DNA from: Deltaproteobacteria bacterium
GTDB lineage: Bacteria; Myxococcota_A; Polyangia; JAAYKL01
Reading direction: 5' to 3'
Length of the DNA stretch: 64,000 nt
Assembly (NCBI GenBank): GCA_016935665.1
Contig: JAFGQN010000119.1
Span: forward strand, 1-64,000
This document shows positions 56,073 to 64,000 of the stretch, in pieces. The position numbers and the translations under genes are program-made. The notes beneath the pieces were generated by a model, which was not told the origin of the DNA, did no database searches, and worked only from the letters and a program-made list of their open reading frames with translations. Position 1 is the stretch's first letter; each line of letters opens with the position of its first letter.

Positions 56073-57629
56073 GTGAAAAAAATATCCTTTTTACTTGTTC
56101 TATATTTCGGTTTTATCCTGCCAATGACAGCTTTGGGGCAAGATGGTCCGTCTTCTGCTACCCCGCCGGCGAACATGCCGGCCATCGCACCCACGAACGA
56201 GGCGTCTGCAGGAAAACCGCAGTCAGAGACGCCAACCGAGGAATCGAAACCCACTGAGGCCGCAACAAACGCATCCCCGGTTGTTCAGGAAAATACCGTG
56301 GCGCAATGCGGCGACAAAAAGGACAATGACAATGATGGACACGTGGATTGTGCAGACCAGGATTGTGGTATATTCTCCATCTGTGTCAACCATTCTACCC
56401 AAAGCGAGCCCTCTCCTGCCAGGGCGTCGTCATCTGAAACAGAGGCCGCGTCTGACGAATCCTCATCCGAGGAGCTCATCGTGCGCCCTTTCAGTATTGG
56501 ATTTGTTCCCGGATTGTCTACTGACAGCGCCGCGTCCGGGGAGGTTCTCAATCACTTTTCACTCAATTTCATTGGCTGGCAGGATCATCTGCGGGGCGCG
56601 GAGTTTTCCATTCTTGGGGCGATTCGCAAAGGAAGCGTGACCGGTTTCCAGGGGAGTCATCTGTTTAATGTGGTGGCAGGCGATATGCGTGGATTTCAAG
56701 GGTCCGGTATAGTGAATGTGGCAGCGGGCGATACCGTTGGACTTCAGGCGACGGGATTGGTAAACGTCGCGGGCAAATCGTTTCGGGGCATTCAGGCCAG
56801 TGGACTGGGGAACTTCGCTGGCGGGCCGTTTGTGGGACTGCAGCTTACCGGATTGGCCAATGTGGTCACTGGCGATGGGACAGGGTTTCAGGGGTCAGGC
56901 CTGGTCAATGTGACCAGTGGCGCCATGAACGGATTTCAGGCAACCGGCCTGGTGAATGTGAGCAAAAAAGGGGGCAAAGGAGTTCAGGCGTCTGGCGTTG
57001 CGAACGTTGCAACCGGCGACTTTAAAGGGCTTCAATTGAGCCTCGTCAACGTTGGGACCCATGTCACGGGCGCGCAGGTGGGTCTGATCAATATTGCTTC
57101 CAAAAGCATGAAAGGTGCGGCTCTGGGTTTGATTAACTTCGCCGGAGACGGCATATTTGCACCAACGATATGGGTTTCGCCCGCATCCATGGTGAACCTG
57201 GGACTGAAAATGGGCACCAGAAATGTTTACAGTTTGCTTGGCGCGGGAGTGCATCCGGTAGGCGATGACAAGCGCACATCATTGGCCTTTGGCTTTGGTG
57301 TACACGGAGACGTATCGAAGCGACTGTGGCTGGAATTCGACCTGATGCATAACCGACTGCATGACCGGAAGTTTGATTTCGAATCGTGCGATGTGGACTT
57401 CATCGAACAGGCTCGGCTCAATCTCGGATTCCGTTTTGCCGATGATTTTTCGCTGTATGCCGGCCCCACTCTGGATGTGCTGGTGTCAGAGGTTCGTGAT
57501 GAGTCCGGATTCGCGACCTTTTACACCCACACCGACAAAAGTTCGGACACCAGCGTTGCCATCTCCCTGGGCCTCACCGCCGGTATTCAGTGGGAGCCCA
57601 AAATCGGCAATCTGAACAGGCGCGACTGA
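56073..57629 (+). CDS. Surface protein with GLxxxGLVNVA-type repeats (LA_2272-like)
   Basis: Starts at GTG with AAGGAG seven bases upstream; a signal peptide ends near ALGQ. An acidic/Ser/Pro linker with a Cys-loop motif (NDNDGHVDCADQDC, typical of Myxococcota surface proteins) precedes about 12 copies of a 15-residue repeat (GFQGSGIVNVAAGDT, GLQATGLVNVAGKSF). The C-terminal third looks like a small outer-membrane barrel. The repeat is that of LA_2272-type surface proteins, whose function is unknown. Follows the previous gene by about 80 bases. Confidence 0.75.
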   Translation: MKKISFLLVLYFGFILPMTALGQDGPSSATPPANMPAIAPTNEASAGKPQSETPTEESKPTEAATNASPVVQENTVAQCGDKKDNDNDGHVDCADQDCGIFSICVNHSTQSEPSPARASSSETEAASDESSSEELIVRPFSIGFVPGLSTDSAASGEVLNHFSLNFIGWQDHLRGAEFSILGAIRKGSVTGFQGSHLFNVVAGDMRGFQGSGIVNVAAGDTVGLQATGLVNVAGKSFRGIQASGLGNFAGGPFVGLQLTGLANVVTGDGTGFQGSGLVNVTSGAMNGFQATGLVNVSKKGGKGVQASGVANVATGDFKGLQLSLVNVGTHVTGAQVGLINIASKSMKGAALGLINFAGDGIFAPTIWVSPASMVNLGLKMGTRNVYSLLGAGVHPVGDDKRTSLAFGFGVHGDVSKRLWLEFDLMHNRLHDRKFDFESCDVDFIEQARLNLGFRFADDFSLYAGPTLDVLVSEVRDESGFATFYTHTDKSSDTSVAISLGLTAGIQWEPKIGNLNRRD

Positions 57630-57800
57630 TATTCGCCTCTAAGCTATTGGCGAGTCTTCGCCACACCGTTTTTAAACAAACCATAGATGATTATATAGAA
57701 GAGGACATCATGGCGCAAAAACATGATCATTTCGACAGACACAAATACGAAAGAATTCGCATTTTTTTTACGGAACTGTTATTAAATAAATCTCTCTAAA

Positions 57801-58190
57801 GTTTTCGTTGCCGTGCTGGGCGCAGGCAGGCACACATATGCAGAAGCCATTTACTCCCAAAAATCAGCGGACTGGATTCGGAGCCACCCAGGAGCATTCG
57901 AATTTTTTTAGCGGCGCAACAGAATTGGTTGTCCCCGACCAGTTGCGAAGCGGCGTAGGCAAGCCCTGCTGGTATGCGCCTGGTGTGCAGCGTACGTATG
58001 ACGAGCTGGCTGAACACTGCGATACGACTATCATTCCCGCTCGCGGCCGTCGTCCCAAAGACAAGGCAAACGTGGAGGTGGGCGTACTGGTTCGTTCCGC
58101 ATTGGTGACTCTGCCATATGAGTATCCGTTCGTTGGTTCCGGTGTCTGGCCAGATTGGCGCAAATCTTATTCGTAACTGGCAGTTTTGTG
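57801..58190 (+). pseudogene. IS21-family IstA transposase remnant
   Basis: The text reads VFVAVLGAGRHTYAEAIYSQ, then SADWIRSHPGAFEFF; after a one-base shift in a T-run it continues ATELVVPDQLRSGVGKPCWY, RTYDELAEHCDTTIIPARGR and KDKANVEVGVLV. This is the IstA core with its second Asp and Glu. Ends are missing and further shifts follow. No istB or terminal repeats. A 29-codon frame (57710-57799) with a GAGG site ends at its left edge and may be a truncated neighbour. Confidence 0.75.
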
Positions 58191-58203
58191 GACAAAATAT
58201 GCA

Positions 58204-58566
58204 CTATCGTGCGAGATGTGTCCTATCCGAAGTGGCAACAAATTGTTCATCTCCGTTGAGATCACAGGTGAGCTTATAGCCACCATCTACATTCGAGACA
58301 AATTCAAAGTACCCAATATTGAGTCCGGGTTCAATCAGCGCGCACTCCACATCCCCTGAACCCGCGTTAAAAGAGGGATCGGAGGCCCGGGGAATAATCA
58401 CGCTGTACGACGCCAAATCCGGCGGATTGAGAAAAATATCGTACGCCGGGCAATAACCGCTTGCCCCCTGTGCATCCAGACTTCGCCCGTTCGCACCCAC
58501 CAGCCCAAACTGATTGGACTGCACCGAAAATGCGACGCCATTGAAACCGTTAAGACGTATTTCCAC
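58204..58566 (-). CDS. Hypothetical protein, possibly a truncated gene
   Basis: A GTG start at 58566 is assumed; an upstream in-frame stretch (DAGAQVVEIRLNGF) looks like continuation of a longer protein, so the 5' end may be lost. The product is strand-rich with no signal (GVAFSVQSNQFGLVGANGRS, VDGGYKLTCDLNGDEQFVAT) and about half of it resembles a secreted immunoglobulin-like or lectin-like module. It lies next to an IS21 remnant, consistent with truncation. Confidence 0.5.
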   Translation of the reverse strand: MEIRLNGFNGVAFSVQSNQFGLVGANGRSLDAQGASGYCPAYDIFLNPPDLASYSVIIPRASDPSFNAGSGDVECALIEPGLNIGYFEFVSNVDGGYKLTCDLNGDEQFVATSDRTHLAR

Positions 58567-58699
58567 AACTTGAGCACCTGCATCTTTTTATATTTTACCC
58601 ACAGATTTCATGGGAGAGCTTTTTTGGTGGGACATTCCGCTGAAACGGGGAAATTTCCTTCTTGAACTGCTTTAAAAAATTATTCTTGCCGGGGGGAGG

Positions 58700-60016
58700 T
58701 TAGAGTTCTGTCCAGAGGATATCTATACGGATGTTTACGCCATTCCACGCATACATCCCCACATCCTCTGCGAGTACTTCATACCCATCTTTTTCAAATA
58801 CGTGGACTGTGACTTTCGTGCCATCGACCTCATAGTTGTAATAGAACTGTGGCCGGGGCTCCCCCGGTGTTGCCGGCCCTGGAAAATTGGTCAGAGAAAC
58901 ACTGACTATCGGTATTACTACACCTCCTCCACTCCCGAACCCGATTGGTTCACATTCGAACGGTGAGCCTAACGGAGGAACGTGGGAAAATGTGTTCGTA
59001 AACGTCTGTGCATGCAATGCGGATCTATTAACGACTTCTGTCTTAAGCAAATCCAGCTTCTCATCGTCTTGAGTTTTGGTGTAGTACCGATCATCGTGAA
59101 TATGGTCCACGCCAACGGGCACATTAATCACTGCAATGTCGCTGGTATCGGGGCTTTTTGATGCGGTAACGCCGTCACCAGTAAATTGCAGTCTTGATAC
59201 GTTAAACGGCCGCGCGGTTTCATCCTGAACCGATATGCAGCAGGTGGTGGTGCATCGCAGGGCGGATATGGTACTTTCGATTGCCTGAGGTATAATGCGG
59301 GACTCGGCAGTGAGTAGGCTTTTTCGGAATCTGGAGACCAGCAATGCGAATTCTTCTGTATATTTGGTAACCCCATATTCGAGGGCTGCTTTTACGTCAA
59401 GCCGGGACGACAGTGCATCTGCCTTGTCATCTAGAACGCTGCGAGAATCCTCATGGCACAGATCTTTAGGCGCCAGCTTGAATTTTTTGATTATATCACG
59501 AAGAATTTTTTCGCCTTCCTTTGAATCCCACGGGAGCGCTGTAAAGAGTTCTTTTAAATGAGCCTGGGGTAGCCCATTTAACGCGTTTTGAATATCGGAA
59601 AGCAGCGTGGCGCTGGCTTTCTGAATTTCTTCTTTTGACTTTTTGGTATCTTTCAGGTCCAGAACATCTTTTACCTTCCGGCAACTATTGAACAACGTGT
59701 TCAATTTGGCAGGAATCTTTATGGATGCTGTTGCCTTTGGTGTTGCTTTGGGAATAACACGTTTTTTCACTAATGTCTTTTTGGCCACTGTCTTTTTTGG
59801 AGCGGCTTTTTTAGCGGGTGCTTTCCTGGCCACTGTTTTTTTCAGGACCGTCTTTTTTACAACTGTCTTTTTTGGAGCGGCTTTTTTAGCAGGGGTTTTT
59901 TTGGCCACTTTCTTTTTAGGGACCGTCTTTTTTACAACTTTCGATTTGGCGACTTTCGTTTTAGCGATTTTTTTTTTCACAATCGTTTTTTTGCTGACTT
60001 TCTTTTTCGTGGCCAT
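58700..60016 (-). CDS. Histone H1-like Lys-rich protein with tail-fibre-like motif
   Basis: The first 95 residues are nearly all Lys, Ala, Val, Thr and Pro in H1-like repeats (KKTVAKKTPAKKAAPKK). The middle (about 100-260) is helical. Near residue 325 a DHIHDDRYYTKTQ motif appears, the signature of phage tail-fibre trimer repeats. The C-terminus is strand-rich (QFYYNYEVDGTKVTVHV). An AAGGAG site precedes the ATG by six bases. No other phage gene is near, so the motif may serve as a trimerisation unit in a DNA- or envelope-binding protein. Unusual fusion. Confidence 0.7.
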   Translation of the reverse strand: MATKKKVSKKTIVKKKIAKTKVAKSKVVKKTVPKKKVAKKTPAKKAAPKKTVVKKTVLKKTVARKAPAKKAAPKKTVAKKTLVKKRVIPKATPKATASIKIPAKLNTLFNSCRKVKDVLDLKDTKKSKEEIQKASATLLSDIQNALNGLPQAHLKELFTALPWDSKEGEKILRDIIKKFKLAPKDLCHEDSRSVLDDKADALSSRLDVKAALEYGVTKYTEEFALLVSRFRKSLLTAESRIIPQAIESTISALRCTTTCCISVQDETARPFNVSRLQFTGDGVTASKSPDTSDIAVINVPVGVDHIHDDRYYTKTQDDEKLDLLKTEVVNRSALHAQTFTNTFSHVPPLGSPFECEPIGFGSGGGVVIPIVSVSLTNFPGPATPGEPRPQFYYNYEVDGTKVTVHVFEKDGYEVLAEDVGMYAWNGVNIRIDILWTEL

Positions 60017-60031
60017 AAATGCTCCTTTAAA

Positions 60032-60250
60032 TCAATTTTGCCCCCTGGAGACGGTGGCATCGTTGGTGTCCTCAATATTCCTATTCTGTATTGCCGCCCG
60101 AAAATCATGCAGCGGTTGATTTGTGTTGTCAATAACTTTGCTCTCCTGAGTTAAAAAGGGTCGTGTGTATCTCGTCTTTTTTTTTGCAGAAAGTTCTGGT
60201 TCTATACGACTACTTTGCGAGGTTTGACGGTTTCTATTGCCATGTCTCAT
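60032..60250 (-). CDS. Possible 72-residue basic protein
   Basis: The frame (MRHGNRNRQTSQSSRIEPEL onwards) ends 15 bases before the H1-like gene start. It is polar and basic, with no ribosome site and no recognised motif, so it may be chance or an upstream leader. Confidence 0.25.
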   Translation of the reverse strand: MRHGNRNRQTSQSSRIEPELSAKKKTRYTRPFLTQESKVIDNTNQPLHDFRAAIQNRNIEDTNDATVSRGQN

Positions 60251-60316
60251 TCATCGGTTTGCGTTTAATAGGAAAGTCCCTTTGGCTGGAAGGGGAAGTG
60301 CGCTGAGGGGACAATC

Positions 60317-60814
60317 TTATTGAGCGTTCCGCACGCATAGTGCCTGCCCGCTGGCGAGAGTTTTGACATTTCCAGACACACCGCCCCTGCCCACTGTTGT
60401 GTTTTGTTCGTTAAAATACAACACATAGGCTGCCGCAGACTGTTTTCGTTTTGTGGTTGAACTCCAGAATGCATGTGTCGCTTTAAACGCGGCAAAATAG
60501 ACGGTGTTGATGGCTGGCGGCGTTTCTTTTTTTTCATCCACAATGGATAGAAGTTCATTAATTGCCGGAAGGCGCCAATCCGAGTGTCCCGCGTATGTCA
60601 GGGTTTCGCAATGCTTCATTGCGGCAGCCCAGGTAAGGGGGGGCGCTCCAGTACTGTTTTGCTGCCACATCAATTCTGTGGCGTTGTCAATGACCACGGT
60701 ATCGGTTTCCGAAATTGTCACGGTAAATCGCGGCGCTGTGGCAAATGCGAGTGGCTCACAGAAAAATACCAGCGCAGCTATCAGGAACAGATACTGAATA
60801 CGTTTTTGTTTCAT
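60317..60814 (-). CDS. Secreted DUF1566 (Lcl) protein
   Basis: The ATG at 60814 overlaps the previous stop (TGA at 60811) by four bases, so it is coupled to it. A signal peptide (YLFLIAALVFFCEPLAFA) precedes a DUF1566 domain with the WRLPAINELL and HAFWSSTTKR motifs. DUF1566 occurs in adhesin-like and lectin-like secreted proteins; its ligand is unknown. The protein is only the domain, 165 residues. Forms a pair with the lipoprotein upstream, which carries a second copy of this domain. Confidence 0.8.
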   Translation of the reverse strand: MKQKRIQYLFLIAALVFFCEPLAFATAPRFTVTISETDTVVIDNATELMWQQNSTGAPPLTWAAAMKHCETLTYAGHSDWRLPAINELLSIVDEKKETPPAINTVYFAAFKATHAFWSSTTKRKQSAAAYVLYFNEQNTTVGRGGVSGNVKTLASGQALCVRNAQ

Positions 60815-61980
60815 TTTAATTCCTCCGTCACGCACAGTGCTGCCGGTGTCATGGCGTCCCTGCTGAGTCGCGTAACCGTACCGTCTGAAAAATTAATTAC
60901 CCAGACGGTGGCAGTAAAATCTCCTGCCAGTGGCGTACTGCTCCAGAAAACCTCTGTGTTGTCGGGAATCGCAAACATGTCACTCACGCCCCCTGCTGCT
61001 GCCGGGCTGTAGTTTTGGAGTGACAGCAGCTCAGTTCGCGTTGGGAGACGCCAGTTGACTCGCCCATCCACCTGCTGCTGCTGACACCACATCTGCGCAC
61101 CGTCATAGTCCATCGGTAAAGAAGGAGTGGACATCCAAACGAGGCCGGTCACTGTGTCGGTGATAACATTACCTGACAGAGTAAACTGTTTATCGCCTTG
61201 CGCATAATGACCTGTTTGACCAAATAAATCCTGATTGCTGGAAATGACAGAGCAGTCAACAACTTCATTGGCAACGTTCCAGCATTCTTTTTGTCCCGTG
61301 GCGGGCAATTGAACCAATGTGTATACGCAGGTGCGGCTGTTGTCCGTGGCGCATCCCGCAAACAACTCGGGGCAGTCGTCATTAGAGGCACAGCACAATC
61401 CGGCATGTTCGCAGCATGCCTCTGAAACGCATTCACCAGACATACAATCGGAGTTCTCATCACACTGACCACTTTGCAGATCAACAATGCACGCCCCCGC
61501 ATCGCAATGAAATCCATCGACGCACAGGCCGTCAATGTCGGAACCTGCGGACAGCGCACAGGACTCCGCGCAGGTAAATGAAGTGTAATTGCAAAGCAGG
61601 TGTTTTGCACAGGGGAAAGACGGGTTGCAACACATCCCCGCGGCGCAGCAAACATTGTTGCTGCAGTGACCGCTGAGGCAGTCGCTGTCCTCGCTGCATT
61701 GATACCCGTTATTCGCAGACACTGTGCCAGTATCCAGGCTGGAATCCGATCCCGGCGATGTATCCAGCAGAGTATCTGAATCGGTCGATGTTTCCGTCGT
61801 GGAAGCTGAATCGGTGGCGTTTTCAAAGCTGTCGGTTGGCACAACTTTGTCTATGGAGGTGTCTACTTCTGTACTCCTGGGCTCCAGTTCAAGGTCAGGA
61901 AGGACAGCATTGCAGGAAAGCAACCAAATGGAAATGGAGAAGACGCTTAATGCGGTTGAAGAAACACATGCTCGGCCCAT
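60811..61980 (-). CDS. Cys-rich DUF1566 lipoprotein
   Basis: Lipobox WLLSC at residue 23, a Ser/Thr/Asp-rich stalk (to about 95), then a Cys-rich knot region (about 95-215: CSEDSDCLSGHCSNNVCCAA, CDENSDCMSGECVSEACCEH) with the disulfide layout of Myxococcota surface proteins. The C-terminal third is a DUF1566 domain with WRLPTRTELL and EVFWSSTPL. It is the first gene of a translationally coupled pair (four-base overlap). It lies two bases downstream of the TPR/PEGA protein, so all three probably form one operon. Confidence 0.8.
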   Translation of the reverse strand: MGRACVSSTALSVFSISIWLLSCNAVLPDLELEPRSTEVDTSIDKVVPTDSFENATDSASTTETSTDSDTLLDTSPGSDSSLDTGTVSANNGYQCSEDSDCLSGHCSNNVCCAAGMCCNPSFPCAKHLLCNYTSFTCAESCALSAGSDIDGLCVDGFHCDAGACIVDLQSGQCDENSDCMSGECVSEACCEHAGLCCASNDDCPELFAGCATDNSRTCVYTLVQLPATGQKECWNVANEVVDCSVISSNQDLFGQTGHYAQGDKQFTLSGNVITDTVTGLVWMSTPSLPMDYDGAQMWCQQQQVDGRVNWRLPTRTELLSLQNYSPAAAGGVSDMFAIPDNTEVFWSSTPLAGDFTATVWVINFSDGTVTRLSRDAMTPAALCVTEELK

Positions 61981-61982
61981 AG

Positions 61983-63047
61983 TTAAAAGCTCCCCTCAAT
62001 CATAATACCGGTTGCGAACGGATCAACCATCACCACTGGCCTGGCAGCGGCAATCTGTTCTTTTTTACGGACCGAAACAAGAAGCAGCACGGTTCCCGCC
62101 GCGGCCAGGACCCCACCACCGATAAACAGTGCGGTCGATGTTGTCGCCAGTCGGTTCATGTCATCGAAGGCGCGTTTTTCCGAATAGGGCACACTGCTGC
62201 CAAAATCATCCTCCAGCTTTTTACCTTTCGAAAGTGCAAGGGCGCCAACAACGCCACCCGATGCCAGAGAAAGTGCACCAGCGCCAAGGGAAATCCAGCC
62301 GGCGACTTGAAGCGTTTTGATTTTCTGAGCATTGGGATTGGCAGCCGTTGCCGGAGGAGTGGTCTTTTGCTTTTCCGTCGAGTCCGGTTTCTTTGGCGTG
62401 GCGCTTTGGGAAGGCTCCGTCGCAGTGGCACTGGCGTGCGGGTTGGCCATACCATCTGCCGGCTCGTTGATGCGGTTACTGGCCTCGTTTGCGTCCGATT
62501 GTCCGCTTACCTGCAATGAGACAGTCTGTTGTCCCGGCAAACGCACCACGCGCTCCATAACGGTCTGGCCATCTGCCACAATCGTTACTGTCAGCGATAC
62601 GCCTGCGGCAACTGTCACCGGCCCGGAGAGGGGCAGGGTGTCTCGTTCCGTGTTGTCCACAAATACTGCTGCGCCTTCCGGCCCGTCGATGGCCAGGTAT
62701 CCAACCATATCTCGAAGGCGCCGGATTTCCTCCATCACTTCCTCGCGACGATCTATCAGGACGTCATCGCCCCCTCTCGCCAGATACTCCTCAAATGTCT
62801 CCAGTGCCAGTCCGTGATGCTTTGCGGCCGCTTCACATTGCGCAATATTGTAAAGGAGACGCCAATTGAACTTGATTTGGTTGGCCTGTCTGAATTTGTG
62901 AGCGGCATCGTTGAATTCCCCATTTGTGAATAACTCAACGCCTTCCTTAAAGTAGGCAGTGGCTTCCGTGACACCATCATCTGCTGTTCCCACGCCACAG
63001 TGCAGAAGAACGATGATTGAAAAAACCAGGTGCAGTTTTGGTTTCAT
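61983..63047 (-). CDS. Secreted TPR protein with PEGA-like domain and two membrane helices
   Basis: The ATG at 63047 follows GAGGAG by eight bases; the longer frame is rejected. A signal peptide (LVFSIIVLLHCGVGTA) leads to TPR-like helices (ATAYFKEGVELFTNGEFNDA, LLYNIAQCEAAAKHHGLALE), a PEGA-like strand domain (GYLAIDGPEGAAVFVDN), a Pro/Thr linker and two hydrophobic helices (VAGWISLGAGALSLASGGVV, ALFIGGGVLAAAGTVLLL). Same design as the protein at 13834-14763. It is first in an operon with the DUF1566 lipoproteins, suggesting an envelope complex. Confidence 0.8.
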   Translation of the reverse strand: MKPKLHLVFSIIVLLHCGVGTADDGVTEATAYFKEGVELFTNGEFNDAAHKFRQANQIKFNWRLLYNIAQCEAAAKHHGLALETFEEYLARGGDDVLIDRREEVMEEIRRLRDMVGYLAIDGPEGAAVFVDNTERDTLPLSGPVTVAAGVSLTVTIVADGQTVMERVVRLPGQQTVSLQVSGQSDANEASNRINEPADGMANPHASATATEPSQSATPKKPDSTEKQKTTPPATAANPNAQKIKTLQVAGWISLGAGALSLASGGVVGALALSKGKKLEDDFGSSVPYSEKRAFDDMNRLATTSTALFIGGGVLAAAGTVLLLVSVRKKEQIAAARPVVMVDPFATGIMIEGSF

Positions 63048-63194
63048 AGATGTTGCTCCTCTTATAAGTGTACGAAAATCTATCACAATTCGATATCGAA
63101 TACAATATGACAATCTTCGTTGGTGCGAAGTTGTTGGTCGCTTCGCTTTTTGTACATTCAGATGAACGCTCCAAAATAAGATGATTAATTACGA

Positions 63195-63240
63195 GACAAA
63201 AAAAACCCCGAAGGTGTATTTAACACTCCGGGGGTTTGGT
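63195..63240 (-). terminator. Terminator after the MsrB-MsrA gene
   Basis: AAACCCCGAAGGTGT and AACACTCCGGGGGTTT form a stem with one bulge and a short loop, and on the minus strand it is followed by eight Ts. It lies 33 bases after the stop of the sulfoxide reductase gene, so it is a standard rho-independent terminator. Confidence 0.85.
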
Positions 63241-63272
63241 TGTCGTTTTGGATTTTTGGTTGTTTTTTTTGG

Positions 63273-64000
63273 TTATTGAAACCTGTCTACCTTCGTGTGG
63301 CAGTAAGGTTCCTGTTTTTTCTTCTCATAATAGTTTTGATGGTATGATTCCGCATCCCAGAATGTGGATGCCGGAATCAGCTCGGTTACTACACTGAAGC
63401 CTTTTTTCTTCAATTGTTTTATTAGCTTTATGGCCACCTCCTTCTGTTTGTCATCTTCGTAGAAAATGGCGCTTTTATACTGTTCTCCCACATCCGGTCC
63501 CTGACGATTCAGTTGGGTGGGATCGTGTATTTCGAAAAACAGTTTCGCCAGGTTCTCAAATGACGTCTGTGACGTATCGAATACGACCTTCACAGCCTCC
63601 ACATGACCAGTGCCTTTTGAACACACCTCCTCATATGTTGGCGCCTTCGTTTTTCCGCCAATGTAGCCAACGGATGTTGAAATTATGCCTTTGGCATGGT
63701 CCAGGTGGTATTGCACCCCCCAGAAACATCCTCCTGCAAAAATGGCGGTTTCCTGGTTTGATGTATCATTTACCTCCTTTGGCTCAAAATTGAGACTTAT
63801 TGAATTTACACAATGTCTCGTACTTTTGTCAGTAAAGCCCTCTCCAAAGAACACGTGACCGAGATGCGCGCCACAATTGGCGCAAACAATCTCTGTGCGC
63901 ATGCCATCCGGGTCGGGTACCTGCTTTACGGCGTCGGGAATCGCATCGTCAAAACTGGGCCATCCGGTGCGTGAATCGAACTTGGCATCGGACTTGAATA
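63273..64000 (-). CDS. msrBA: Methionine sulfoxide reductase MsrB-MsrA fusion (5' end outside)
   Basis: The gene enters from the right edge. The MsrB part has DSRTGWPSFDD, zinc Cys in ANCGAHLGHVF and catalytic Cys in RHCVNSISL. A short linker precedes MsrA with GGCFWGVQYHLDH (catalytic Cys), the GHVEAVKVVFD segment and a long Lys-rich end. This B-then-A order is one known fusion. Repairs methionine R- and S-sulfoxides with thioredoxin. A terminator follows. The N-terminus, and any signal peptide, lies beyond 64000. Confidence 0.92.
   Translation of the reverse strand, partial: FKSDAKFDSRTGWPSFDDAIPDAVKQVPDPDGMRTEIVCANCGAHLGHVFFGEGFTDKSTRHCVNSISLNFEPKEVNDTSNQETAIFAGGCFWGVQYHLDHAKGIISTSVGYIGGKTKAPTYEEVCSKGTGHVEAVKVVFDTSQTSFENLAKLFFEIHDPTQLNRQGPDVGEQYKSAIFYEDDKQKEVAIKLIKQLKKKGFSVVTELIPASTFWDAESYHQNYYEKKKQEPYCHTKVDRFQ

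Overview
The window looks like chromosomal DNA of a deltaproteobacterium-like predator or social bacterium, most probably Myxococcota or a relative. This is inferred from gene content only: an MglA-type GTPase with roadblock partners, Ser/Thr kinases with PEGA domains and odd HRD motifs, many hybrid histidine kinases and receivers, lipoproteins with long Asp/Ser/Thr linkers, Cys-rich lipoproteins, and a CDC48-like ATPase. Base composition is balanced. I see no tRNA, rRNA or CRISPR array.

Layout. 1-1050: start of an off-edge gene and the 3' tail of a group II intron. 1051-8003 (minus): a signalling block whose core, 3427-8003, is one tightly packed operon: two receivers, an MglB-like roadblock protein, an MglA-like GTPase, a DUF4388+roadblock protein and a DnaA-like AAA+ ATPase. 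A second REC-DUF4388 protein and a hybrid histidine kinase follow. 8196-11331: a secreted protein, a lone receiver and a Leu/Ile/Val-binding-like lipoprotein. 11682-16899: two paralogous membrane Ser/Thr kinases around a TPR membrane protein. 17109-19965: small genes, YjbQ, a cytochrome-like lipoprotein and a B12-type radical SAM enzyme. 20160-22798: an anti-sigma-antagonist-like protein, an ATPase-like protein and a PP2C phosphatase, probably one partner-switching unit. 23087-26665: a dockerin-like secreted protein and a CLC protein.

26762-34792 (plus) is the most striking part: a PAS-histidine kinase-REC protein, a tandem-AAA CDC48/p97-like ATPase, a membrane protein with a vWA-like region and a GrpE-like cytoplasmic end, a divergent Hsp70 and a J-like/TPR protein. 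Tight spacing suggests one membrane-associated unfolding and chaperone system under two-component control.

34929-48490 is accessory DNA: a RAYT-like protein, a GH54 arabinofuranosidase lipoprotein, a GH30 lipoprotein gene broken by two in-frame stops, a transglutaminase-like membrane protein, a DUF2079 membrane protein, remnants of a response regulator, NAD-salvage genes (pncB/pncA), an IS66 transposase and a beta-helix lipoprotein, then an intact beta-helix lipoprotein. 48637-64000: an ArsR-DUF2087-GIY-YIG fusion, a chemoreceptor, an SGNH hydrolase lipoprotein, an RRM protein, two surface proteins, an IS21 remnant, an H1-like basic protein with a tail-fibre motif, a coupled pair of DUF1566 proteins, a TPR/PEGA protein and the 3' part of an MsrB-MsrA fusion.
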